From Roseibacillus sp. (GTDB lineage Bacteria; Verrucomicrobiota; Verrucomicrobiia; Verrucomicrobiales; Akkermansiaceae): 9,319 bases of DNA. Positions 1 to 6,088 of the stretch are shown here, in pieces. The stretch lies in NCBI GenBank assembly GCA_002729275.1, contig PBTP01000020.1:26208-35526 (forward strand), in the 5' to 3' direction. The position numbers and the translations under genes are program-made. The notes below the pieces were generated by a model. The model saw only the letters and a list, made by a program, of their open reading frames with translations. It had not been told where the DNA came from and searched no databases. Each line of letters opens with the position of its first letter. Position 1 is the stretch's first letter.

Positions 1-572
1 CCGCCTCCGATTCTCCGGTAGAGAAAGTCCTTGGCGTTCTGTTTTTCTCCTTCGATGTAGAGCTGGGTTGTGAGAATCCGCTTCCCCCGGTAAGTGACTC
101 CGTAGTGAATGTGGGGAGTGCGTCCTGGATACGCAGGAGGCCTGATGGTGCGAAAATGGTAGCGACCCTTGGCATCGGTTAGGAAGCGCCCGTAACTCTG
201 GAAGTTGCTGTCTCTCTTGTCCTGGTTCGGGGCCTTGGAGTGAAGGTAGATTCCCTTATTGTCGACTTGCCATATTTCAACGAGCGCGTTGCGAAGGGGG
301 CGACCTTTTGTATCCATGACCACACCGCCAAGGTAGGTCACTGCCCCGACCGCAGGAGTGATCTTGTCGTTTACGAGAAGGAGGTCATTGTCCGTGTCCA
401 GAGGGAGGTTGTCAGGGTAAAACGGGCCTTCAACATCAGTAGGAGTTCTTTGCAGGGCCTCGGCGAGAGCGCCTGGAACTGTGAAAAGGGCAGCTGCTCC
501 TGCCGTTGCCCGGCGTAGGAAATAACGGCGATGGGAGATTTCGCAATCTGAGCGGGAATTGATGGGTATCAT
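1..572 (-). CDS. Tat-exported intradiol ring-cleavage dioxygenase (protocatechuate 3,4-dioxygenase beta-like), 3' end cut by window edge
   Basis: Translating the minus strand from the ATG at 572 gives 190 residues that run off the left edge. The N-terminus carries a twin-arginine signal: HRRYFLRR at residues 14-21, then an Ala-rich hydrophobic stretch and an ALA cleavage site near residue 37, so a folded, metal-loaded export is likely. The mature part starts with the family's VEGPFYPDNLPLDTDNDL-like opening (47-64). All four expected non-haem Fe(III) ligands are visible: Tyr109 (GIYLH), Tyr148 (PPAYPGR), His154 and His156 (PHIHYG). The family opens catechol or protocatechuate rings between the two hydroxyls using O2; the real substrate cannot be read from the sequence. 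The start is fixed by an in-frame TAG 6 bases upstream of the ATG; the ribosome site is weak (AGAG). It lies 60 bp downstream of mutY on the same strand, without a functional link. The missing C-terminus is probably short. Confidence 0.92.
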   Translation of the reverse strand, partial: MIPINSRSDCEISHRRYFLRRATAGAAALFTVPGALAEALQRTPTDVEGPFYPDNLPLDTDNDLLLVNDKITPAVGAVTYLGGVVMDTKGRPLRNALVEIWQVDNKGIYLHSKAPNQDKRDSNFQSYGRFLTDAKGRYHFRTIRPPAYPGRTPHIHYGVTYRGKRILTTQLYIEGEKQNAKDFLYRRIGG

Positions 573-632
573 GCTTCTCTAGGGTTAGCGGCCCTGCCCC
601 TCATGTAACAGCATGATCTGCCTTAAAAGAGG

Positions 633-1736
633 TTATTCCTGAAGAAGCTCCTGAAGAGCTTTCCGGAAAGGAGAAGGCATAGGCAGGTCACTGAGTTCCC
701 GTGAGGAGTGGAATTTTTCGGTGGTTTTCTGCTCCGAAGGAGGGAGCTGGGATGGGCTACAGCGATAGATATGCATGGTCACTTTGTGGTGGGTAATACC
801 GTAATTACGAGTGCCCAGGAGAGGGAGGTCGGCGAGCTGACCGTGGCTCCGTTCGGGCAGCTTCCAGAGGCCCTTGCGGCGTGTTCCGTCTTCTTGTGCG
901 AGAAGAACTGGGCCGCTGCGCTTGCGCACGAAGAGGACATGCTCATCTACTTTTACAGGCGTGCGGCGGGGTTTCTTTCGAGGGAGCTTTTCTGGTTCGC
1001 GGGTGACACAGAAATTTCTGATGGGGCATCGAGGGCAGTCAGGTGATCTTGGCGAGCAGTGCGTTTGTCCGAGTTCCATGAGCGCGGAGTTAAAAGACCG
1101 CGGCTCATTGGAGTCGAGGAGTTGGCCCGCCCAGGACCAGAGCCTGGTCTGGCTGCGGGATGTCTGAATCTGTTCGCGCCAATCAAAAAGGCGGCTCAGC
1201 ACCCGTGACACGTTCGCATCGACAATCGGGGCAGGATAACCAAAAGCGAAGCTTGCGACAGCGCCGGCCGTATAACGACCAACTCCTGGCAGGGACTCCA
1301 GCCCTTCCGGGGTGGCTGGGAATGTGCCCGCGTGCTCCGCGAGAATGACCTGCGCGGTCCTCTGGAGGTTTCGAACGCGATTATAGTAACCCAGTCCTTC
1401 CCATGCCCTCAGGAGATCACTTTCCGGGGCCTCAGCCAGAGAATGCAGATCAGGGAAAGTATCAAGGAACCGTTCGAAGCGACGATTTTGAATGACGGAC
1501 CCTATTGTCGTCTGCTGGAGCATGATCTCGGACACGAGGATCGCGTAGGGGTCGGTCGTGCACCTCCAGGGATAGTTTGCGCCATGCTGGGTAAACCAGC
1601 CAAGCAGCGCCCGCCGGAAAGCCCTGACGTTGCGGAGGGCATGACGTGCGGCTATGGGTTTGGACACGGCCTGAGGATCGGATATTGCGCAAGCCAGGTC
1701 GAACCTAGAAACTACGGGAAGTGGGATTAACGACAT
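633..1736 (-). CDS. mutY: A/G-specific adenine DNA glycosylase MutY
   Basis: MutY removes adenine paired with 8-oxoguanine or guanine, starting base excision repair. The 367-residue product shows the whole family layout: catalytic Glu70 in SEIMLQQT, the GLGYY loop (114-118), helix-hairpin-helix LPGVGRYTAGAV (149-160), catalytic Asp173 in VDANVSRVL, a 4Fe-4S site with exact C-x6-C-x2-C-x5-C spacing (Cys227, 234, 237, 243), and a C-terminal NUDIX-like 8-oxoG-reading domain (about 258-365) with GLWKLPE and a THHKVT loop in the place of the FSH loop. The usual DGN after the catalytic Asp is DAN here. The start is uncertain: the ATG at 1736 gives about 38 residues before the domain, has no ribosome site and overlaps rnhC, while a GTG at 1667 gives a more typical N-terminus. 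The frame is open up to 1838, but that part lies inside rnhC and is probably not translated. Confidence 0.96.
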   Translation of the reverse strand: MSLIPLPVVSRFDLACAISDPQAVSKPIAARHALRNVRAFRRALLGWFTQHGANYPWRCTTDPYAILVSEIMLQQTTIGSVIQNRRFERFLDTFPDLHSLAEAPESDLLRAWEGLGYYNRVRNLQRTAQVILAEHAGTFPATPEGLESLPGVGRYTAGAVASFAFGYPAPIVDANVSRVLSRLFDWREQIQTSRSQTRLWSWAGQLLDSNEPRSFNSALMELGQTHCSPRSPDCPRCPIRNFCVTREPEKLPRKKPRRTPVKVDEHVLFVRKRSGPVLLAQEDGTRRKGLWKLPERSHGQLADLPLLGTRNYGITHHKVTMHIYRCSPSQLPPSEQKTTEKFHSSRELSDLPMPSPFRKALQELLQE

Positions 1737-2644
1737 ACACTCAGGAGATCGAGAAGGGGGATGTGGAAAAGCTGCGAGAGCTTCTCCTGCGGGGTGGCTT
1801 TGAGATGCGGGAAAAGCCCTATGCCTACTTTGGTGCACGCAAGGGAAAGCTCAATGTCACGGTCTACGAGAAAGGGCCAAAGGTGCTGGTTCAGGGGAAA
1901 GAGACGGAAGAGTTCGTAAAATTCGTCCTCGAACCCGAGATACTTGGAGAGGCCCGTCTGGGTTATGAGGAGGTGCGCAATCCTGAAATGTTCCAGCCTC
2001 ATTTCGGGATCGATGAGAGTGGAAAGGGGGACTATTTCGGCCCTCTGGTCATCGCAGGGGCCTACACCAATTCAGAGAGTACGCGGGCTCTGATGGAGGC
2101 GGGTGTCATGGATTCCAAGAGGGTGAGCTCGAGGGACCGGATCGCCAATCTGTCGAGTGTCATCAGAAGGACTCCGGGTGTGAAGACTTCGGTGATCTTG
2201 ATTGGCCCCAAGCGCTACAACGAGCTCTACGAGAGATTCGCTAACCTGAATGAGTTACTGGCCTGGGGGCATGCCAAGGTGATCAAGGAGCTCTCCGGCC
2301 TCGTCCCCGAATGTCCTAGGGCCCTGAGCGATCAGTTTGCCAATCCTCGCGTTCTCGAACGAGCTCTTGCGCGCCAGGAGGTGAATATGGAGCTTCAGCA
2401 ACGCACAAAGGGTGAGAGCGATGTGGCTGTTGCAGCGGCATCCATTCTAGCACGGGAGGCTTTTGTGAGATGGATCGAGAATGGCTCGGAAGCATGGGGC
2501 CTTTCCTTTCCTCTGGGGGCCGGTGCTCCGGTGCTTGAATCGGGTCGAGATTTTATCGATCTCCACGGTCAGGAGCCATTGGCAGAGGTTGCTAAATTAC
2601 ATTTCAAGACCACAAATCAGTTGACCAGCAGCAGAAATGAATGA
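1721..2644 (+). CDS. rnhC: Ribonuclease HIII
   Basis: Cytoplasmic endonuclease that cuts the RNA strand of RNA:DNA hybrids, including R-loops. The 307-residue length is normal for the family. Residues 1 to about 85 form the N-terminal substrate-binding (TBP-like) domain seen in HIII enzymes and absent from RNase HII; LNVTVYEKGPKVLVQGK is its recognisable core. The catalytic domain has GIDESGKGDYFGPLVIAG (96-113), with Asp98 and Glu99, then MDSK (130-133), Asp204 in SDQFA and Asp234 in ESDVAVAAASILAR, giving the full D-E-D-D metal site. The frame opens after a TAG at 1706-1708, so the first start is GTG 1721, which lacks a well-spaced ribosome site. GTG 1763, preceded by GAAGGGGGAT, is the alternative and would remove the overlap with mutY. 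The stop overlaps an in-frame ATG of the HU reading frame, but that ATG is probably not used. Confidence 0.95.
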   Translation: MGLTTYTQEIEKGDVEKLRELLLRGGFEMREKPYAYFGARKGKLNVTVYEKGPKVLVQGKETEEFVKFVLEPEILGEARLGYEEVRNPEMFQPHFGIDESGKGDYFGPLVIAGAYTNSESTRALMEAGVMDSKRVSSRDRIANLSSVIRRTPGVKTSVILIGPKRYNELYERFANLNELLAWGHAKVIKELSGLVPECPRALSDQFANPRVLERALARQEVNMELQQRTKGESDVAVAAASILAREAFVRWIENGSEAWGLSFPLGAGAPVLESGRDFIDLHGQEPLAEVAKLHFKTTNQLTSSRNE

Positions 2645-2670
2645 GTTCTTAAGCGAACTCTCTTATGTCG

Positions 2671-2700
2671 TTACATGCGGCATGGGGTGTGCTGTATATA
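2671..2700 (+). promoter_or_regulatory. Probable sigma-70-type promoter of the HU gene
   Basis: TTACAT at 2671-2676 and TATATA at 2695-2700 are separated by 18 bases, in the 73-bp gap between rnhC and the HU start. Transcription would begin about 7 bases further on, leaving only 10-12 bases before the ATG at 2718, so the mRNA would be nearly leaderless. This fits the lack of any ribosome-binding sequence there (the bases before the ATG are AACAGATTA). Seen: the hexamers and spacing. Inferred: function. Confidence 0.5.
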
Positions 2701-2717
2701 GAAATTGTAACAGATTA

Positions 2718-3047
2718 ATGGCTACGATTACAAAACGAGATTTGGTTGTCCGGATCAGCAATGAGACGGGATTGACGCAGCAACAGGTTTTTGACGTGGT
2801 TCAAAAGACTCTCGATGCTGTCACCTTGGACCTGGCGCAGGGAAACACGGTGGTAATGAGGAATTTTGGTACCTTCGAGGTGCGTCAGACCAAGGCCAAG
2901 GTCGGGCGGAACCCGAAAGATCCAGGCAAAGATGTTCCGATTCCCCCCCGAGCGGTGGTGAAATTTAAGCCGGGAAAAGAGATGAAGGAGAAGGTCGCCC
3001 GGATTCTTCCGGTGATCCAGCAGCAGATCCGAGTCGACTTGGACTAG
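2718..3047 (+). CDS. HU/IHF-family nucleoid DNA-binding protein
   Basis: Small dimeric DNA-bending protein that packs the nucleoid and helps form protein-DNA complexes. The 109-residue product has the full fold: N-terminal helices (3-39; TKRDLVVRISNETGLTQQQV), the saddle strand RNFGTFEVR (48-56), and the DNA-embracing beta arm around GRNPKDPGKDVPIPP (63-77), whose Pro66 sits where the intercalating proline of HU/IHF lies. VVKFKPGKEMKEKV (80-93) closes the core. The GRNP arm and RNFGTF look more like IHF than E. coli HU, but alpha, beta or HU cannot be decided, so no symbol is given. About 15 extra residues follow the usual end. ATG 2718 is chosen because the fold begins exactly there; an earlier in-frame ATG (2637) would add 27 residues not seen in the family and overlaps rnhC. 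A promoter lies just upstream and a hairpin just downstream. Confidence 0.95.
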   Translation: MATITKRDLVVRISNETGLTQQQVFDVVQKTLDAVTLDLAQGNTVVMRNFGTFEVRQTKAKVGRNPKDPGKDVPIPPRAVVKFKPGKEMKEKVARILPVIQQQIRVDLD

Positions 3048-3054
3048 AATCCTG

Positions 3055-3073
3055 TCCGGAGAGTCTCTCTGGA
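3055..3073 (+). terminator. Hairpin after the HU gene, possible weak terminator
   Basis: TCCGGAGAG and CTCTCTGGA can pair as a near-perfect stem (one G-T wobble, tight loop centred on 3064), starting 8 bases after the HU stop. The following bases are GTCTTTG, so the T-tract is poor. It may lower read-through into rlpA, or only protect the 3' end of the abundant HU mRNA. Confidence 0.4.
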
Positions 3074-3144
3074 GTCTTTGAGGGGTCGCTTTTCCTGCCC
3101 TGAGAAGAATTGTATTGCTAAACCCGCTCTGCCAGTCTGACGGC

Positions 3145-3660
3145 ATGTGGAGATACCTCATTCTTGTTGCAGCACTCGGGTCGTCAGGTTTGACCTCTTG
3201 CGGCGGGGGAGGCTACAGCGGCTACATGACCCGTCCCTATACGATCAAGGGCGTGCGATATCACCCCATGAGCGTCCAAGAGGCTTTGAGCTATAATGAG
3301 ACCGGGATTGCCTCATGGTATGATGAAAGTAGTTTTTTTGGCTTCAAGAGAGGTAATTCCTCCCTCGGCGAAAAAGTAGGCCGTTTTCATGTTAGTGGGG
3401 CCCACAAGACCCTCCCGCTTCCGTGTCGGGTCAAAGTGACCAATCTGGCAAACGGTAAATCTGTGACCATGCGGCTTAACGACCGTGGACCTTTCATCGC
3501 GGGGCGTATCATAGATGTCACTCCTCGAGCGGCAAAGAAGCTGGGGTTTAAAGAGAAGGGTCTGACGAGGGTGCGGGTTGAATGTCTGAGCGTTGGTGAC
3601 GGGAGGTACAAGCAAAAGGCGAAGAGATCCCGGGGAATACCATTCGTGCCGTTTTTGTAG
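3145..3660 (+). CDS. rlpA: RlpA-like septal-ring lipoprotein (double-psi beta-barrel, putative lytic transglycosylase)
   Basis: The product of 171 residues begins with a lipoprotein signal: MWRYLILVAALGSSGLTSC, with the LTSC lipobox and Cys19 as the lipidated residue, then a Gly-rich tether. From residue 53 comes the RlpA double-psi beta-barrel: TGIASWYDESSFFG (53-66), the SLGE segment with Glu76, SGAHKTLPLPCRVKVTNL (84-101), and LNDRGPFIAGRIIDVTPRAAKKLG (111-134) with Asp113. Glu76 and Asp113 match the acidic pair needed by Pseudomonas aeruginosa RlpA to cut peptidoglycan glycan strands lacking stem peptides. There is no C-terminal SPOR domain, so septum targeting through denuded glycan is not evident; the tail is short and basic. 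ATG 3145 is chosen because it places the signal peptide at the N-terminus; TTG 3115 would add 10 residues. No ribosome site is visible before the ATG. Confidence 0.9.
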   Translation: MWRYLILVAALGSSGLTSCGGGGYSGYMTRPYTIKGVRYHPMSVQEALSYNETGIASWYDESSFFGFKRGNSSLGEKVGRFHVSGAHKTLPLPCRVKVTNLANGKSVTMRLNDRGPFIAGRIIDVTPRAAKKLGFKEKGLTRVRVECLSVGDGRYKQKAKRSRGIPFVPFL

Positions 3661-3677
3661 GCGGAATGTGGCTGTTC

Positions 3678-3692
3678 CCTCCCAGCGGGAGG
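3678..3692 (+). terminator. GC-rich hairpin after rlpA, possible terminator
   Basis: CCTCCC-AGC-GGGAGG is a perfect 6-bp all-strong stem with a 3-base loop, 17 bases after the rlpA stop. It is followed by CTGTAAATTC rather than a T-run, so rho-independent termination is uncertain. It lies in the 109-bp gap before thrB, in which I find no convincing promoter hexamers. Confidence 0.35.
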
Positions 3693-3758
3693 CTGTAAAT
3701 TCACTGGCCCACCGCGAGGAAAGCTGTTAGGAGCTCCGCCCCCGACGACAGATGGCTC

Positions 3759-3764
3759 AGGAAG
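3759..3764 (+). promoter_or_regulatory. Ribosome-binding site that decides the thrB start
   Basis: AGGAAG ends 5 bases before the ATG at 3770. The earlier in-frame ATG at 3752 has its nearest purine run (TTAGGAG, about 3728-3734) some 17 bases away, too far for normal use. This favours the second ATG. Confidence 0.6.
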
Positions 3765-3769
3765 AAACA

Positions 3770-4699
3770 ATGGAAGTTCGCGTATTCGCCCCTGCAACGG
3801 TGGCAAATGTCGCGTGTGGCTACGACGTGCTGGGCTTCGCCATTGAGGCTCCTGGAGATGAAGTTGTGGCAAGGCATTCGCCTGAACCAGGTTTGCGAAT
3901 TGTAAAAATCACTGGGGATGACGGCAAATTACCCACGGAGGTATCCGAAAACACTGCCGGGGTGGCGGCCCAGGATTTACTCCGCCATCTTGGAATGCTG
4001 GACCGTGGTGTCGAACTGGAGATTCACAAGAGGATGCCCTTTGGTAGCGGCCTGGGTTCCAGTGCGGCCAGTGCGGTGGCGGGGGCCTACGCGGTTAATA
4101 AGCTGATCGGGGAGCCTTTGACCAAGAAGCAGCTTCTACCTTTTGCGATGGCTGGAGAGTCGAGTGCGGATGGGGCGTGGCATGCAGATAATGTGGGGCC
4201 ATGTCTCCTCGGAGGGATTGTATTCATCCGCTCGAACCAGGAATTAGACATGGCACAGTTGCCGGGACCGAAGAATCTCTGGGCCACGGTTGTCCATCCG
4301 GATATTGAGATCCTTACCAAAGTGGCACGGGATATTCTGCCCCGCGAGGTCCCCCTCGAAAACGTCACCCAGCAGGTAGGAAACCTCGGGGGGTTGTTAT
4401 GCGGATTGATCCAGGATGATTACGAGTTAATCAGCCGGTCGATACACGACGTGATTGCTGAGCCCCGCCGCCAGAAATTAATCCCTGAGTTTTACAGGGC
4501 CAAGCGGGATGCCATTGCCGCAGGGGCCCTGGGCTTCAGTATTTCGGGTGCAGGGCCCAGCGTATTCGCCCTTTGTGAAGGAGAGGAAACTGCTCGGCGT
4601 GTGGGCGAAGAGGTTTCGCGGGTGTTCACAGAGGCTCCGATTGAGAACCAAGTCTATGTTTCGAGAATCAATCCTCATGGAGTTCATGTAGTGGACTAA
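3770..4699 (+). CDS. thrB: Homoserine kinase
   Basis: GHMP-superfamily kinase that phosphorylates L-homoserine with ATP to O-phospho-L-homoserine, the substrate of threonine synthase encoded next door. The 309 residues match the family length. Seen: motif 1 VFAPATVANVACGYDVLGFA (5-24); the phosphate loop PFGSGLGSSAAS (90-101); GESSADGAWHADNVGPCLLGG (129-149), containing the conserved Glu130 and HxDN (138-141); and the C-terminal GHMP motif SISGAGPSVFAL (257-268). GHMP kinases of this shape also include mevalonate and galactose kinases, but the HADN-GPCLLGG block and the thrC neighbour make homoserine kinase the clear choice. ATG 3770 has a good ribosome site and puts the beta strand EVRVFAPA at the N-terminus; ATG 3752 would add 6 residues. 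A 58-bp gap with a small hairpin separates it from thrC, so co-transcription is likely. Confidence 0.96.
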   Translation: MEVRVFAPATVANVACGYDVLGFAIEAPGDEVVARHSPEPGLRIVKITGDDGKLPTEVSENTAGVAAQDLLRHLGMLDRGVELEIHKRMPFGSGLGSSAASAVAGAYAVNKLIGEPLTKKQLLPFAMAGESSADGAWHADNVGPCLLGGIVFIRSNQELDMAQLPGPKNLWATVVHPDIEILTKVARDILPREVPLENVTQQVGNLGGLLCGLIQDDYELISRSIHDVIAEPRRQKLIPEFYRAKRDAIAAGALGFSISGAGPSVFALCEGEETARRVGEEVSRVFTEAPIENQVYVSRINPHGVHVVD

Positions 4700-4710
4700 G
4701 GCCGCGCAAG

Positions 4711-4726
4711 CGGAGGGCTGCTTCCG
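4711..4726 (+). other. Hairpin in the thrB-thrC gap
   Basis: CGGAGG-GCTG-CTTCCG folds into a 6-bp stem (one G-T) with a 4-base loop, followed by TGTCTTG. An upstream alternative, CCGC-GCAA-GCGG (4702-4713), shares GCGG and so cannot form together with it. It could be a partial terminator or a processing site setting the thrB:thrC ratio. No leader peptide is visible, so amino-acid attenuation is not supported. Confidence 0.3.
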
Positions 4727-4757
4727 TGTCTTGAATTAGAAACGAAATACCCAGCCC

Positions 4758-6074
4758 TTGTCCGTGGCCCAGAAATTCTACAGCACTGCATCAGCTGGCA
4801 GATTTGTCGACCTCAAGCAGGCCGTCCTACGGTCGCTCCCCTCAGATGGCGGTCTCTACATGCCCGCCCAGATGCCGGGACCGGATGAAGTCTTGAAACC
4901 GGGATGGCGAGACTGGTCTTTTGCAGAACTCAGTTACCGGATATCGTCATCGTTTTTCCGTGGTTCCGTTCCGGAGGAGGATCTGCGTGAGATGGTGGGA
5001 CAGGCTATTAATTTTGATGCGCCGCTAGTGAGGATAGGGGATGGGATGAATGTTCTTGAGCTCTTTCATGGACCTTCCCTGGCGTTCAAGGATTTCGGGG
5101 CTCGCTTCATGGCGCGTCTGATGGGGTGGCTGACTCGCGAGGATGATCGCGAGCTGACTGTGCTGGTGGCGACCTCCGGGGATACCGGGGGCGCAGTAGC
5201 CAGTGCGTTCCACCGGGTGAAGGGAACAAGGGTCGTGGTGCTTTATCCCAGCGGGAAAGTCAGTGCCCTTCAGGAAAAGCAACTGACGACCCTCGGCGAC
5301 AATGTCATAGCGCTGGAAGTGAGGGGCACCTTTGATGACTGCCAGCGATTGGTCAAAGCGGCGTTTCTGCACGAGCATCTGTCCGAGAACCTGAATCTGA
5401 CTTCTGCTAATTCGATCAATATTGCCAGGCTGCTTCCACAGGCCTTTTACTATTTTTATGCCTCTCAGCAGTTACCTGAAGAAACGAGGCCTGTTTTTGT
5501 GGTTCCGAGCGGAAATTTTGGGAATCTGACTGCTGGGCTTCTGGCTCGCCGGATGGGGCTGCCGGTCAGCCATTTTGTGGCAGCAACAAACGTCAATGAT
5601 GTGGTTCCAAACTACCTTCGGAGCGGTCATTACGAGCCCCGGCCCAGCCTTCCCACCATTTCCAACGCAATGGACGTGGGGGCCCCCAGCAACTTTGTCC
5701 GGATTCTTGAGTTGCATGGTCAGGAGCACAGCAAGGTCGTTGACCAGATTTCTGGCTTTCACTTTGACGATTGCGCTACTCGTGAGGCCATCAGAGAAGT
5801 GGGGGAAACCACAGGCTATGTGATCGATCCTCATGGAGCGGTGGGCTATCTTGCCGCGCGCGCGTGGAGGAGGGATCACCCAAACGATGAAATGGTTATT
5901 CTGGAAACAGCTCACCCGTCGAAATTTCTGGGGGTGATGGAGGAGGAACTAGGCCCCGGGGCGGTGGAAATCCCAGAGCGCCTTGCATGCCTGGCCGCCC
6001 GGGAAAAAATAGCGGTCCAGATGGCAGCTGAAGAGAGCGCGTTCCTCGATTGGTTATCTGGAATCGCTCCCTGA
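4758..6074 (+). CDS. thrC: Threonine synthase
   Basis: Pyridoxal-phosphate enzyme that converts O-phosphohomoserine to L-threonine and phosphate, the last step of the pathway after ThrB. The 438 residues are close to the roughly 430 of the E. coli-type enzyme. Seen: KFYST (6-10) and DGGLYMP (30-36) at the N-terminus; ELFHGPSLAFKDFGARF (101-117), with Lys111 as the Schiff-base lysine; ATSGDTGGAVASAF (138-151); LTSANSINIARLLPQ (214-228); the phosphate-binding loop PSGNFGN (250-256); DPHGAVGYLAA; and ETAHPSKFLG near the C-terminus. The start is not secure: TTG 4758 or GTG 4764 are the only candidates after a TAG at 4737-4739 that keep KFYST, and neither has a clear ribosome site. Coupling to thrB is possible across the short gap. 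The gene ends 14 bases before the stop of the convergent gene on the other strand. Confidence 0.96.
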   Translation: MSVAQKFYSTASAGRFVDLKQAVLRSLPSDGGLYMPAQMPGPDEVLKPGWRDWSFAELSYRISSSFFRGSVPEEDLREMVGQAINFDAPLVRIGDGMNVLELFHGPSLAFKDFGARFMARLMGWLTREDDRELTVLVATSGDTGGAVASAFHRVKGTRVVVLYPSGKVSALQEKQLTTLGDNVIALEVRGTFDDCQRLVKAAFLHEHLSENLNLTSANSINIARLLPQAFYYFYASQQLPEETRPVFVVPSGNFGNLTAGLLARRMGLPVSHFVAATNVNDVVPNYLRSGHYEPRPSLPTISNAMDVGAPSNFVRILELHGQEHSKVVDQISGFHFDDCATREAIREVGETTGYVIDPHGAVGYLAARAWRRDHPNDEMVILETAHPSKFLGVMEEELGPGAVEIPERLACLAAREKIAVQMAAEESAFLDWLSGIAP

Positions 6075-6088
6075 GCCAGACCATAGAA

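Noticed and set aside
240..518. 92-codon plus-strand open frame over the dioxygenase gene
   Set aside because: The minus-strand frame has a Tat signal and all four iron ligands; the plus frame has no recognisable features.
1737..1838. N-terminal extension of MutY up to an in-frame ATG at 1838
   Set aside because: It runs antisense through the rnhC coding region and has no family similarity; a much better start lies at or below 1736.
2637..2717. N-terminal 27-residue extension of the HU protein, starting at an ATG overlapping the rnhC stop
   Set aside because: HU proteins begin at the residue encoded at 2718. The extension is Cys-rich and unlike the family, and the likely promoter lies within it.
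2715..3161. 148-codon open frame antisense to the HU gene
   Set aside because: It mirrors the well-supported HU gene; the translation has no recognisable domain and no ribosome site.
5472..5915. 147-codon open frame antisense to thrC
   Set aside because: Shadow of the intact threonine synthase frame; no domain or start signal.
6075..6088. Possible terminator between convergent thrC and the minus-strand gene
   Set aside because: The gap is only 14 bases and contains no stem-loop.
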